Below are positions 11,273-23,354 of a stretch of 64,000 nucleotides of DNA, piece by piece. How positions within the stretch are numbered: position 1 is the first letter of the stretch; every line of letters begins with the position of its first letter. The translations under genes were made by a program, and so were the position numbers. This stretch comes from Polytrichum commune (Eukaryota; Streptophyta; Polytrichopsida; Polytrichales; Polytrichaceae). The notes under the pieces are model-generated. The model was not told the DNA's origin. It worked only from the letters and a program-made list of their open reading frames with translations, and ran no database searches. The stretch is from the NCBI GenBank assembly GCA_950295325.1, contig OX485808.1, positions 622,501 to 686,500 on the forward strand, written 5' to 3'.

Positions 11273-12620
11273 TTTGAACTTCGAATGGGTCGTTGAAGAC
11301 ACCTACTCCTACTATGTTGTCATTGTCGTTGATGTCTAAGGGAGTAAAGGACCCACCCATGTAGTATGATTGGGATGGTAGTTATTTGAGTGGGTGGATG
11401 TTGGTGAGTTCGGGTGGGAGGGGTGTGTGTAGGGTTTATGTTTAGGGTTTTTGAAGATTTTGATGATTTTGTAGGGTGTTTTTTTTTTGGGGGGGGGTTG
11501 GGTGATTGTGTCGCAACCCTTGCTAGCCCCCTTAACAATCTTGCCAATTTTCATTCTTAGCAAAGGGTACGAGCGCTAACCCTTCGCATTCCGCCATGCT
11601 AATGGTTAGATCCTTCTACCCCGGACCTTATAGTTCGTAAGAGGGGAACCAACCCTCATATTTTGCTTTTGGGACTCACCCCTTATTTGGTAACCAATCC
11701 TTAGATGTGGACTTCCATCCATGGAAGTCCAATCTTGTGTTGATCATCGCATTGCCGGAGCAACACTACAACAACCCGAACCATACTAGGCAACTATGGC
11801 CTCACATTGGGCCAATGCCCATGGAGGTCGTGCCATTCGGCCTCGGGTGGGTGAGGCCACACCACCTCACCCATATAAGCCTCTAGGACTCTACGTGGGG
11901 CCCCTACACCACCGTCAATAAACCTTTTGTGTCTCTACCAAGAGTTGGGGCCAAGTAGACATTTTCCCTTAGCCGTTGGGCCTAGAAGCCCTAGCAGCTT
12001 CAGATCATCATAACTTCCTTGCATGATATCTGATGCTAACAAGCAAGCACTCCATTGTCATCTATGATTCACGTAGATGATGATGGATGACTTACTTGCC
12101 CCATTCAGGCAAGTATTGAGGAAGTAATGCCTGTTTGAACCTTGGCAGTCTCGGGAATCACTCCCAGGCACTGCTGTACCAGGGCGCTGTCCCGGGACAG
12201 CGCCCCACTCAAATTGCCATAACTCCAACCTCAAACCTCCGATTGAGGTGATCTTGAGCTCTATGGAATCATCACGCCATAAGCTACGCATGGCTCATGG
12301 TTTTACCCCCGTCCGCGTCATTGAGGCACGGATTAGGGAGCCGGGCCTGTGGGCGGCTCCCTAGATCTGAGCCGCTCACTGGGTGAGCTTCATCCAACGG
12401 TTGGAAAAATCCTAGGTGGCGGGCGCCCATGGTCGGGCACGGTCCCCAAACGCGGGCGGGCGGGCAGGCAAGCAAGGTCCGGCACGGGTCCCGGAACGCA
12501 ACTCCCCATTAAGGGCGGTCCAAAGTAATTGATGTCAGAAGTAAATGAGGGGCTCATCATGGGAACGCCGCTTGATAAGGGCACGGGCACCTAGGGTGTC
12601 CACAATCTATAAACGCCCAA
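11273..12620. other. No supported gene; GC-richer block
   Basis: The block includes a G-rich homopolymer stretch (T9 then G9 near 11481-11498) and a GC-rich part at 12290-12600 with GCGGGC repeats. Open frames are short and unrecognised. Composition resembles retroelement LTR sequence, but no paired copy is in the window. Confidence 0.3.
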
Positions 12621-12721
12621 GCAACTAATTCTAATGCCCTCTCCCCACTTGACATTAGCTAAGCCTAAAAGTGGGTTTTTAAAAATGAGCATTCACACCA
12701 TCGACATTTTCTAGTGCCGAG
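12621..12721. repeat. MITE-end-like fragment bounded by a 14-bp direct repeat
   Basis: GCAACTAATTCTAA at 12621-12634 recurs at 16133-16146. After the left copy comes TGCCCTCTCCCCACTTGACA, then AGTGGG...TTCACACC...AGTGCCGAG. This order is also seen at the left of the 52863-53392 element and resembles the 41838-42130 ends. The 3.4-kb LTR-type element begins at the end of this fragment. Confidence 0.5.
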
Positions 12722-13339
12722 TGTGAGCGCAAAATCTCACTCACATGTAAGTACCGAAAAATTAATCAAAAAAGGGTTAATAAGGCTAAGTAAGGTTTAA
12801 GCAATTACGGGAGAAACAAGGAATTATTGGTGCATTCCTACTAAGACCTTAGCCTAGGTGACCACATGGATTAATGAGGAGAAGGAATATTGGTGAGTAG
12901 GCAAGGTGGACCCCTAAACTAGAAGACAAGAAGGCTAGGTCAAATTACATTATTGGAAGGGTCGGTTGCGGGCAAGCGAGAAAAGAAAAGGGAAGGAGGA
13001 GAGGGCGAAGCCCTGCTCAAATACTTGGGTTCGGTATGCAAGGATGGGAGAGGTAAGGTGTTAAATACCTCGGTGAAATTAGGATAAAAGGTGATTATGA
13101 GCTTGAAGAGAATTTAACCTTAGGGGGATAAACGGGGAATAAGGCATAAGCGTTTCATGGGAGTCTAGTAAAAGCATGCTTAAAAGGACCAAGAAAAACC
13201 AATAGAATAAAAGGAGGGGTCATGACGATGACCGTTATTTATTGAATGATATTTACACGGATAGCTCAGGAGAATGGGTAAGCGCCGGTTGGTTGGGTAC
13301 TAATTTCCTGCCTAGAAATCACTAGCCAAGTCATGTGTA

Positions 13340-13430
13340 ACACATGACATGATCACACGAACTCGACGGGAGTTGAACCTGGACCGTTTAAAGTGTCGTA
13401 CAAATTCCCTCCCTCAACCAACCGAGGAAA
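13340..13430 (-). ncRNA. tRNA-like pol III promoter motif (SINE-like)
   Basis: On the minus strand, GGTTGGTTGAGGGAGG (A-box-like) is followed about 30 bases later by GGTTCAACTCCCGTCGAG (a good B-box). Spacing and order fit a tRNA-derived promoter. The flanks do not fold into a convincing intact tRNA, so a SINE or tRNA relic is likelier. A perfect small palindrome, GTCATGTGTAACACATGAC, lies just downstream at about 13332-13350. Confidence 0.35.
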
Positions 13431-13526
13431 CATGACTTGGTGACCACAACCATAACGACTCACAACTTATACCACAACGCGAGCGTGATTACTTGGTAAC
13501 AACTATGGTGGGTTACTTTTATCTCA

Positions 13527-13570
13527 TCTAATTATCTATCTATCTAGCTATCTATGAGTTTTATTTATCT
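13527..13570 (+). repeat. CTAT/ATCT microsatellite
   Basis: Short imperfect run of TATC units (ATCTATCTATCTAGCTATC) followed by a decayed tail to about 13570. Confidence 0.7.
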
Positions 13571-16500
13571 ATGAGGCTAGGGGGAGAAGAAGTCAATGGA
13601 AGAAAAGGGAAAGTGGGTTTGGAAAGGGAAAAGGTCCTAACCCGTTTTTTTCTCTCGGGCGGCCCGAAAGATGCCGGGCAACCCGGGAAAAAAGGTAGAG
13701 GTTGGAGAGGTCTCCGGAGGTAGAGGCAAGGAGCCTCATTATGCATGCTTAGAGGTAGAGGTGAGAGGGAGAAGGTCAAGGGGGCGAAGCCCTGTCAAAA
13801 TGCATGTAGAGAGGTAGAAGAATAGGGAGGAGGTAGGAGAGGGCGAAGCCCTGCTCCGCTGTGGAAGGAGGGTTCGGAAGTGCCGTTGTAGACCGGTGTT
13901 GTCGTGAATTCTAAGGTACCGGGAGTCCTAGGCTACGAAGGAGGATGTTCAGTGTATGAAGGGAGAGTGAAGGAAGCCGAAGGATGCAGAGCAGCGGCAC
14001 ATCGGAATGCAACGAGTGGCTAGGTTAGGATTGGGTGTAGAGGGAATGGAGTCAATTCGATGCGACAGGGAGGGATTGAGGAGATGATCCTCAAATGCCC
14101 TGTCTTCAGTCTCTAGAGATGCCTAGTTTTCACGGCCTTTAATCTCTAAATGGCGCACTTGCTGGAGGAATCGGCGAGGAAGCGTGGAACTGGGACCACT
14201 CCCAGGCGTGCAGAGTGGAGCAACTCATCCATCAGATGGGGGGGTCAAGCAAGGCTCGATAGGGAGGTAGTGGAATCTCCCCATAATCTTGGGTGCCGCC
14301 TCTCTCTGTTCAGCAGTGATCAATATCGACCGTGGTGGGCGACACCAGAGGCTTCGTTAATCCCGGAGCTGTACCCTCTTGTTACAGACAATCGCAGTTG
14401 CGAGAGCTAAGCCTGCTCTCAACCCTTGACTCTGAATTAACCAGATTAGTACAATAGGAATGAAGCTGGGAGTGAGAGTGCGGTGGTACAGTGGGGTGGC
14501 TGTTACGGAGTGGATGCACCAATGGGGTAAAATCCGGCGCAACCAGAGAAGAACCGGTAGGATAAGTAAGGGAGCTCGATAGTAGCATGTTGCGTCTCTA
14601 TTGCTCAACCCTTAGGTGAAATTACGATTGATGTAAGGACAACATCGTCGGGAAGGGCGGAGAACAATTCATGCTAGTTGCACGCATGCTTGCTCCCCTG
14701 GATTGGGTCTCGAACTGTAGTGAGGGTTGAATGAAGGAATCAGTGGATCGCTACTGAGGTTGTGAGGGAAGCATACCCTCGAGGTGCAGGGCAAGCGAGA
14801 TCCCGAAGGAATTAGGGAGGCAGGTCGGAATCTAATTATCCTGGTAGTGCTCCTTCACATCTAGATGGTCAGCAATCGGGAACAGGAGGATAGGCCGTGA
14901 GTGAGGTCTCAGTGAAGGAGGACCGACCTGAGGCTACAAAGAAATGCGTTAAGATGGGAGTCACGATGCCTCAGGCTAAGTTTGAGGGAGGGTTCTCTTA
15001 GGATGGATGTTTAAGGTTTGCTAATCCATCAGGTTTTATGGTGAGGCGTGGTTGCACGAATTCCAGTGTTAGCAGTAGACGCTCGGGTAACTAGGTGGGG
15101 ATGAGATCGGAAAAAACGAATAACCAGGGCGTAGATATCGACTGACAAGTTGCAGAGTTGGGTGAATTTTGATAGCGCCACAGGGGCAAGACTGCATGAG
15201 ACATGCCGTCTGTGGCACATAGCTGACAAAAGAGGTGGCCGGGAAGACGGAATCGTGCCTGGATTGTTGAGAGGAATGAAATTGCTTCTCCGGCGAAGGA
15301 CTTTCAAATCCTATACTGTGCCAATTGGTTCGGTGAGGGCGAGGGTAACGTCTGTGGCAACTGCTGGGCACCTTCAAGGGTGAGGGGGGGTAATTTGGTT
15401 TTCTGTCATTGTGGGTTGGGTGGAATGCGTTGTGCTGTGTTGTGATGTAGGTGGGAACGGAGGTTGCTGAGAGGGTGAAGAGCACTCAACATCGACCTGC
15501 AATGGTGTGGGGGGTTACAACAGCATTGTGGTAGTTGGGATCAAACTTGAAGGTGTTGATGAGACTCTGAGGGAAGCGGCAAGGGACGAATAAGCGATTG
15601 GCGATGGGTTCTCGTTGTGGACAGGAGGCATCGAAGATGAGGTAAGGAGGAGTTGTGCAAGAGCCTTGTCGCAGGGTCTGCCGAAGGTCGGCCAGCTGCT
15701 AGGTGTGTGAGGAGGAGCCCGGGGTTGACTGTGGCAAGGGGGACGGTTGCTCTCCACTGCCGGTGAGCAAGGTGTTAGAGCGGGTTCAAGGAGGTGCTAG
15801 GGAGGTTGGATTGAGGCCGAAATGGGCGTGAGCAGGCAACTTAATGTAGGGTAGGATGAATTCCCCGCTTGAGGAGGAATGGGTTGAATAGACTAGGAGC
15901 TGGGAAGGTTTAGTTTTGTTGTGTTGTTCATTGGCGGAAGACATTGGGTGTGGCTAAGCATTTGTCAATGTTTTTTTTTTAATTAATGAAAAAGAAAAGG
16001 GTGTTATACACACCACTTCTCCCAATCTCTTCCTTGTTTGCACTTGTGACTTGCTAATGCGAATGTGGCTCATGAACCCTCACCCGGACTAGGACGCAAT
16101 CGAAGGGTGAGGGGGATTTGTGCTCACACCGAGCAACTAATTCTAAGCATAGTATTTGAAGGGCTTAGTATTTGCAAGGCTTAGCATTCATTTTTTGGGC
16201 TTCCCATTTATTTTCTCAGTTGGGTCATTTGAGGGATTGGTTGCAAGACTCTGTTTTGGACCTTGTAAGGCATGGTAGTCAGTATGTTTTTTCTGGATAT
16301 AACCATTATTCATCCCAACACTTGCAACTATATTGGAGCTTGTTTTACATTGGTGTGACAACGACAAGTTTGTGGATTTATTTTATGTGATGCAATGGAG
16401 CAGTATATTTTGACCCTTTTGGTTTTCCAAGAGTTAGAGGCAAGACCGGTGGTTGAATTGTAAGAGCATCCGCACCCTTCTCCCTTTAATTCACTCCTTG

Positions 16501-16744
16501 ACCACTATCATCACATCCAAAATTTGGTACGTCATTATTGTCCGTCAATTTAGAATACCGAGCCCTTCTTTTAAATAGTTGTAGAGGGACGTATTCAAAT
16601 ATCCATATATTGTGCTCATATTCATTGACTCTCTACCCGCCCATACAAACATTTTTCTTTCAGTTTAGAGAATCACTTAGTTTTAGTGGTAGGATGCGGA
16701 TGGTCTAAGTTAGAGTAAAATTGCTTTTGGTTGTGGCTGGAGAA

Positions 16745-17518
16745 ATGGAGGAACTTTTCAAGCATGTAGGAAGCTTAGATGAGAGTGATGATGATGAGTA
16801 TGTTGACTTCTCTGAAAAAGAGGGCGAAGGGTTTTTTAAAGAAGAGGGCGAAGAGTTTTTTGATACAGTAGATGAGCAAAGTAGAGAGGTTGAGTCTATT
16901 GGGCATGAGCACTTGGAGGGATTGGATCCACTTACACTTCGTTCATATCACAATTGGTACATGTTTACCAAAAGTTCCTACTCTTTTACGATTCAATGTT
17001 TACAAAGCCAGTTTCAACCTACTGGTGAAAGCATTCTCAAGGCAGACCCTTCATTCTATGTGCCTCATGAATCTCTTGAAAAATTGCATCAGCATGTTAT
17101 AAAAAAATGGAAGGCTTTAGAGGTTGCTCTAAGTGTGAGACCAGATCCACTAAGTGGGGAAATGAGGCTATACAACAAGTCAGGGAAATTCTCCCACCTT
17201 TGTGTTCCATATGTAGAGGAATGGGAACAAATAGTCAAGGATGCACATGAATCCAAACAACCACATTATGGAGTGAAGGCTACACACAACAATATTACCA
17301 ATATGGGGTGGTTAGTAGGAGCTCGAGTACATGGATTGCCAAGTCCATATTTGGAAAAATATGTACGTACTTGTTTTTTGTGCTCAACCCCAAGGATTCC
17401 ACATGTTCCAAGTTCTTCAAATCAACCTAAAAAGAAGTGAATTCAATATGATTGTGTTATTCAAGTACAACCCGAAGAACTTTATGACAAAGTCAAAGAG
17501 ATCATACACCAATACAAG
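16745..17518 (+). pseudogene. MULE exon 1: acidic N-terminus and HHCC finger
   Basis: The ATG at 16745 is the first true Met of the frame. An acidic stretch (DESDDDEYVDF) is followed by a domain ending in HYGVKATHNN...VRTCFLC, an H..H..C..C arrangement. The frame meets TGA at 17438 but continues without a break as IQYDCVIQVQPEELYDKV to AAG at 17518. There the intron would begin with GC (AAG then GCATGT), either a rare GC-AG intron or a mutated donor. Confidence 0.65.
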
Positions 17519-17705
17519 GCATGTTCTTAACCCCAACATCCATTTCAATTTTATTGATAATTTAGGGCATGCAAACATATTAATAAAATCGGGTGTTTTA
17601 GTTATTTTTCATGTGCATTTTAGAAAATCTACAAATACCATATAATTTCTCTCACTAACCATTTATTAACAAGATTAATGAGATTATTGTCTTTATATAT
17701 ATAAG

Positions 17706-19023
17706 GTATCTTTGGTGAAGAAGGATTTGTGGTCGATTGCAAAAACGCCATATCCAGCAGAAGCTACATTGTATCTATGCAATCGTGGTATAATCTACAA
17801 TCATGGGAAGAGAAAGAGGATTGAACTTGACCAAGAGAATGTCACACGAAAACGTCAATATAGTAAAGCAAAGTATTGCGATTGTGGATTCAAGGTGAAG
17901 ATTGTAGAGCCAATTGACAAAGATAAACATGTTCAGGTACGTTTAATAGCCCTCTATGGATGTAAAGAATAACAAATGGTTTATTTGGAAGGGTGGAGGG
18001 GGGGAATCTTGCTCATAACTTCTACTCCCTTAAATCAAATGGCATTTTGGAAATGCCAAAATGAGTATATTTAAGGGGTCTATATAATTGTTTAGAATAA
18101 AACAAAGTAAATTTCAAAAGAGAATCATGCCTAAAATGGAGTTTAACCCCTAAAGGACCGCGGTTTTCCTGTTTTTGAGCATCATTTTCACCTCTTTTTA
18201 TTAATTTTCTTGTGAATAGTTTTTTTCCTCTTGATAGAAAATACCAAATAAAATATTTAAATGAAATTCAAGAAAATTTTGAACTAATTTAACAAATTTC
18301 CCCATGTCTTCAAAGACGGTCAAAAAATATCCAAAAAACTGTAATTTCATCTTTTTCGCTTCAAACGCTATAATCTTGCAATCTGCACGGTCAAATTCCA
18401 TGAAAATTTTACCATACACTCTCTTGGTAATCTTTAACAAGATCCTACAATTAAAGTTGAAAAATAATAAATTTTTAGGTTTATTTTGAACCCTGCCCGC
18501 ACTGACCATTCTCCCCCAAAAAACCCGTTTTGTTCCATAACTTCCACATAAAAAGTCGGAATAAAAAAAAATAGATCCTCATTTGTGTATTGACATACCA
18601 AATTCACATGATTTATTTCAAAAAATAAAAGTAAAAAATTGACACCATGGGAACCTACCCAAACATTGAAATGTCCTAGTTAGGACACTTGGTCCTTTAG
18701 GAGTTAAAAGAAATTTTAATGTAGGAATTATAAAAGTCATGTCCATTGAGAGTTAACAATAATTATTATACAATATTTCTATGCACATTTCATTGCCTTT
18801 TTATTTGATAAAATGCACTAATTAATGTGTTTCATTCTATATTTCGTATTTTAATGTATATGTTAGATTTCAATCCACAGCCAACATTCGGGACATACTC
18901 CAGGCTCAGATGAAGATATTCTATTTCTACCCCTACATCCAATGGCAATTAAACATCTATGGGAGAATCTGCACAATTTGAATGATGTCCAATCAACATT
19001 GTCTGCAACAAGGCGACGTGCAT
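17706..19023 (+). pseudogene. MULE exons 2 and 3 with intervening intron
   Basis: Exon 2 (17706-17936) is 77 codons in phase 0 between ATATATAAG and a strong donor CAG/GTACGT. It includes IYNHGKRKRIELDQENV and KYCDCGFKVKIVEP. Exon 3 (18867-19023) follows TATGTTAG and reads SQHSGHTPGSDEDILFLP then a helical part, to a donor GTATGA. Exon 4 at 19232 keeps the phase. The intron at 17937-18866 is long and AT-rich and carries only chance frames. Confidence 0.62.
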
Positions 19024-19231
19024 GTATGACTGTGGATTAATGTATACAAATTTTTATGTTATATCTAAGTATTAATCTAATATCTCATAGACAATGATTT
19101 TATTGTAGTATTTATAAATATACCGTATTATACATGCAAAATCTTGTATTGAACGTCAATTAGATTATTATGTACATATTGTATATCTAATATATGTACT
19201 AATATATGAATATGGTGTGTATTTTAGGTAG

Positions 19232-20208
19232 ACTTCAAGAATTGGTTGAGCCATATGAAAAAGTTTTTTTATCGATTTTTCCCAACTTCAAAAGAAGTGG
19301 GGAACTTGACATACACATTACAAAAAGAAAGCGTAGTGCACAAAAATGATTGGATGAATGTTGATGCAAGTATATCTGAGTGGATTGAAAAAGACATGGT
19401 TATTTTTCACCAACGCTACAATCCAGGGCATGAGGATCCTGAGAAGCAACCCTTTGTTTTAGTCATACAAACAAAGTGGGTGCGTGAATTGGCAATGAGT
19501 ATTACTCCTAATTTTGTATGGGCAATTGATTCTACATTAAAGATAAATCAATATGGTTTGCCATTGTACGCAACTATGTGTCCTAATACAAGGATGTTAG
19601 AGATGCCCATGTTTCTCATGCTCTGTTCAGCAGACGTGGATAAAGAACATGAAGCTGTGGCTTTAAGATTGACTTTGAAGGCTATTTTTGAGAAAATGAG
19701 TCAAGTTAGATCAAATGTTATAGTCATAGACAAATGCAAAATTGAATACAAGGCTTTCAAATATATCATAGATCGTGACGAGGCATGTTGGGAGAATAGT
19801 GAAAATGACAGAATCCAGACAAAATGTCATCTTCTTCTTTGTTGGTTCCATGTCAAAAAAACATGGATAGAACATATAATTCCAAAAGTGATTGAAGCAA
19901 AGAGGAATCATTTATACATTGTCATGTGCAAACTATTGGACTGTCTCAAAGAAGAGGACTTCAACAAAAAATATGAAGACTTCAAGTTGAAGTATGCAGA
20001 TGAAAAATCGGTTTTAACCTATGTAGCTACGGATTGGGCAGGGGTGGGATGCATATGGAGATGTATGTGGCCCCGATATAGTCGTTTATATCAACATGAC
20101 TATATGAACACAACTAACATTGTAGAGAGGTTATGACACTATATTAAATACAATTTGCTTAGGAAAAAATGAATCGAAAATTAGACACATTGGTTTGGGC
20201 TATTATAG
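19232..20208 (+). pseudogene. MULE exon 4: DDE catalytic domain
   Basis: It is open from the acceptor GTAG at 19231 to TGA at 20134. WAIDSTLKINQYGLPLYAT carries the first Asp (D95 counted from 19246), VIVIDKCK the second (D162), CWFHVKKTW the C..H pair, and NIVERL the Glu (E294). After the TGA the sequence still reads HYIKYNLLR, then needs a 1-base shift in an A run to give NRKLDTLVWAII before a donor at 20209. All three catalytic residues are visible, so inactivation came from later nonsense and frameshift changes. Confidence 0.75.
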
Positions 20209-20371
20209 GTAAATAAAACCACTTTCTAATCATGCATGAACGATGTTGAAGTTTAAACTAGCTTCTATTATTGATTGAATTATTGATTTATCATATTTGA
20301 AATATCTTTACTTATATACAATGTCAAAAATTGTATTATGATATGTGAACCTAGCACATGAGATCAATTAG

Positions 20372-20695
20372 GTGGAGTAACATTATTGGCATGCCAACTG
20401 TGAGAGTGAGTCTATGAAGTATTCTACTCGGGGTAGAGATAAACATTCTACAACACGACTACAAAGAGCTACTCAAATTGTGACATCTTTTCAAAAGGAT
20501 CTCGAAAGACATCTCCAAATCATTGATAAATTCAATATGAAATTCATGATTCGAAGTCAAACCAAGAGTGAAGTTTGGTATGCTCTTTCATTGAATACAA
20601 AATGTTGTGAATATGATGATCGTGTTGCGATTTGCAAGCATTTGTAAGCCGTACGAATGCTCATGAATGGAGAATTACAATACTTGAAGAGGTTG
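20372..20695 (+). pseudogene. MULE exon 5: SWIM-like finger, truncated by insertion
   Basis: After ATTAG at 20371 the frame reads VE, TAA, then HYWHANCESES, a long helical stretch, and CCEYDDRVAICKHL. This resembles a SWIM finger, but one residue is missing from the CxC pair. A TAA at 20645 follows, then AVRMLMNGELQYLKRL continues in frame to about 20690. There the sequence switches to a GC-rich, strand-asymmetric block, marking the insertion or breakpoint. Confidence 0.55.
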
Positions 20696-20959
20696 ATCCT
20701 CGGAGGATCCAAGGAGGGACTCGATGGAGCTCCGCACGCAGGCGCACCGCAGCGGCACCAACAAGCAATCAACACCGAAAGCAAGCTCCTCCCCAACCAC
20801 AGCAGCACCGAAGACCACACCGAACTCAACGCCGGAGAAAGCCACACCAAGCACAGGCACAGACACAGAGGAGAGAAAAACCCAGCAGGCGCATCCACAC
20901 CAAAAACACCGAAAAGAAAAACAGAGGCAAGCACGTAGATCTCATCACAGGGAGAACCC

Positions 20960-23350
20960 TCGGTGGAGCCACTTTATAACCCTAATAGTATTCTACATAC
21001 TACTGAACAACAATGCACCCACTACGGCTCCTAAACACTACCTAACCTGTAAAAAACCCACAAGCCCTACCCTCGGACAAGCAAATCTACCACCGCGCGC
21101 AGATCCACCTCGGCGCTCCAAATACTCTCCACCAAAACTGTCAAGAAGCGTGTCGCCCACAGGGAGTTACTTCGCAGGAGAGAGCCACCCCCGAACACGC
21201 TCCAGCTTCACCCCCAACACCGCATGCGAAGAGAAGGCCACTGACACCCAGTGACAGGCGGGAGTCGCACGCTGCAGCACCACCCTCCCCAGCACCAACA
21301 ACCACTCCAAGTTAGACAGCCCCGAAAACACTCAAAGGTACACCAATAACCCTAACCCTATCTCCCGCGGCCATTTCAGTGCCCAACACTTCGACAGATC
21401 CAACCATACAAAGCTCACACAATACCTCACACAAGGATGCACACAAAGATCGCTACACAACAATCTACCACACAAAGACTACACAAATAACCCGCACAAG
21501 CAACACATACGTACCTGCCGCCGCCCTAAAGCAGCCACGCCTCAGCACCACCCACGCTCTGAACACAATTCACCCACGAAGGCCGCCCTCCTCCACACCG
21601 CGCAGCTCCGCACACAAGGCCATACACACTCATCCCCTAACAAACAGACCACAAATCGACCACCTCCACCCAACCAGCATACCCACACATGCCACCCCCC
21701 ACAGCCACTCAACCCTCTACCAACCACATGCCCAAAAACACACAGACACTCACATTCCCAAAGAAAACCACCCATAGCCCCAAAAAAACCCCACTACCCC
21801 ACATTAACCTTAATCCAGCACAAGACAACACCCAATTCACGCACCACAGCTCACAACGACCTCAAAACACCTCCCCCCCAACTCTCACACACACTAAAGA
21901 TACCACACACCCACAGAAACCCCCAAACACGTAACCCCGCCACACCACCACGCCAAACACTACCCACAACCACCAGCGCACACACAACCCCCACAAACAA
22001 CAAGACAAAATGCATAACAAACTACAATGACCGCCAACAGACTGCCACTACCACAACAGACGAACTAAAATCACACACTGCTACCTACATTAGAAACCAC
22101 ACAAAGCTACTTAACCAGCCCACCCAGACATCCCACAACACCCATTACCTCCCTCTCTCGCATTCCTCCACACACCCCTCCCACCATTCTCACAGATTTC
22201 ACACTCACTCCTCAATCCCCTCTCACACCGCCCCCACTCACTATCTCTACATCACGTACACTCAATCCTCATCCCCCCCTCACAACCCTTCCACCCACTC
22301 CTCCTCACTCTCACATCCACCTACACATAACACCTCTCTCCACTCTCCTAGCTACTCCCACATACTCTACAATCGCACCCCTCTCCCCTCGCGCACCCCC
22401 GCCCAAAACACCATCCCATTCTCTCCCTACCAACTCCCCAAGCTCTGCAATCATCCCTCACTACCTAACCATCACCTCAGATACACCCATCCTCCCACCA
22501 CCCACGCCACCCCAATTCTCAGGCCCAACACAATTCCCAATTCCACACTCCCAACCCCCCCAACCACATCCATCTCCTTCCACTCACACTACTGCACACA
22601 ACACACGGCGCCGTCCCCAACACCACGACTTCGGAGACGGCATCCCGACACCCAGCGAGTCGCCATCCAGGATCCCACGCCGACCACCGCAACAGGCGCG
22701 CAACCTGCACACCCCACTCCGCGTATTAGCCGACAGCATCACAACACCGGCGCCGACATAAGCAACAGCCCACCCCAACACAAAGAGGTAAGCTTCAACT
22801 CCACCCACTCCCACTCAATTCACACCATACCCAACATCACATTAACCCCATGGTTGATTCCATACAGATTGCTCAAGAAAACCAAACAGCACTCCGACAC
22901 CAACAACGAGAACTCCAATCATCAATCCGACACATCAATCTATTGGCGAATTCAGCAGACACACGACAAGCACTGCCGCAACCCAGCTAGAGGTAAGACT
23001 CCCCCGACCCGCCTGCATACCACCTCTCGCACACCCAATCTCCCCTACCTCACACTACACACACTCCAGCATACACTCACACATTGCATGCACTCCCACA
23101 GACTCAAGCAACTAACAACCCCCACACCGAGACGGAGACGCATGCACCCCCAGCTAACGGCCCTTCACCGGACTCGCGCAGCACTAGACCCCAGCTCAAC
23201 GGCTCTCCACCAAACCCGAAAGACCCCCGTCCCCAGACCCACAACTCTGCACCGAACCGGCACGGCCCACGGTTATACACACCAGCTAGCCGAAAAGACT
23301 AGGCCAGCCGGCCCCCAAGAAAGCAAGCCGTCCCCTCACACACGGTCACC
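20960..23350 (+). other. Strongly strand-asymmetric A/C-rich leader
   Basis: The + strand is very poor in G and poor in T across more than 2 kb. Sampled lines are about 75-85% A+C, with stretches such as CTCCCCCCCAACTCTCACAC. The two + strand frames inside, about 21379-21777 and 21689-21934, have the Thr/Pro/His/Asn bias that this composition forces, so I do not call genes there. It may be the untranslated leader of the element. Confidence 0.6.
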
Positions 23351-23354
23351 AAGG

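Larger units (their letters stand above)
12722..16128. mobile_element. 3.4-kb LTR-type element (large solo LTR or coding-less retroelement)
   Basis: It starts TGTGAGCGCAAAATC and ends with GATTTGTGCTCACA, a matching inverted terminus of the TG...CA type. It is flanked by the 5-bp duplication CCGAG (12717-12721 and 16129-16133), which is typical of LTR retrotransposon integration. No gag-pol is present and no internal copy of the ends was found, so it is either a long solo LTR or a non-autonomous large retroelement derivative. GGGCGAAGCCCTG recurs near 13003, 13773 and 13842. Its start resembles the LTR-like end at 57546 read on the minus strand (TGTGAGCCCAAAAGG), which hints at a shared lineage. 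Short frames inside (for example 14150-14410) show no domain. Confidence 0.7.
16745..20695 (+). pseudogene. MULE-type transposase gene, multi-exon and decayed
   Basis: Five coding blocks in order make a Mutator-like (MULE) transposase: 16745-17518, 17706-17936, 18867-19023, 19232-20208 and about 20372-20690. Seen in order are an H..H..C..C finger, a KYCDCGF basic region, an HSGHTPGSDED motif, a DDE domain (Asp95, Asp162 and Glu294 of the fourth block's frame from 19246) with C..H (CWFH), and a degenerate SWIM finger (CCEYDD...CKHL). The gene is broken by in-frame TGA at 17438-17440 and 20134-20136, TAA at 20378-20380 and 20645-20647, and a probable 1-base loss in the A run near 20166. It ends abruptly near 20695, where a different C-rich sequence begins. 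It would have acted in the nucleus on its own terminal repeats. Those repeats were not identified. Confidence 0.8.

Noticed and set aside
10986-11339. 117-codon + strand frame, with its twin at 49175-48885 on the minus strand
   Set aside because: It runs through the terminal repeat of a non-autonomous element and has AT- and T-run-driven composition; sharing between copies only reflects copying of the element.
21379-21934. Long Thr/Pro/His-rich frames
   Set aside because: They are forced by the lack of G and T on the + strand; residues follow base composition rather than any fold.
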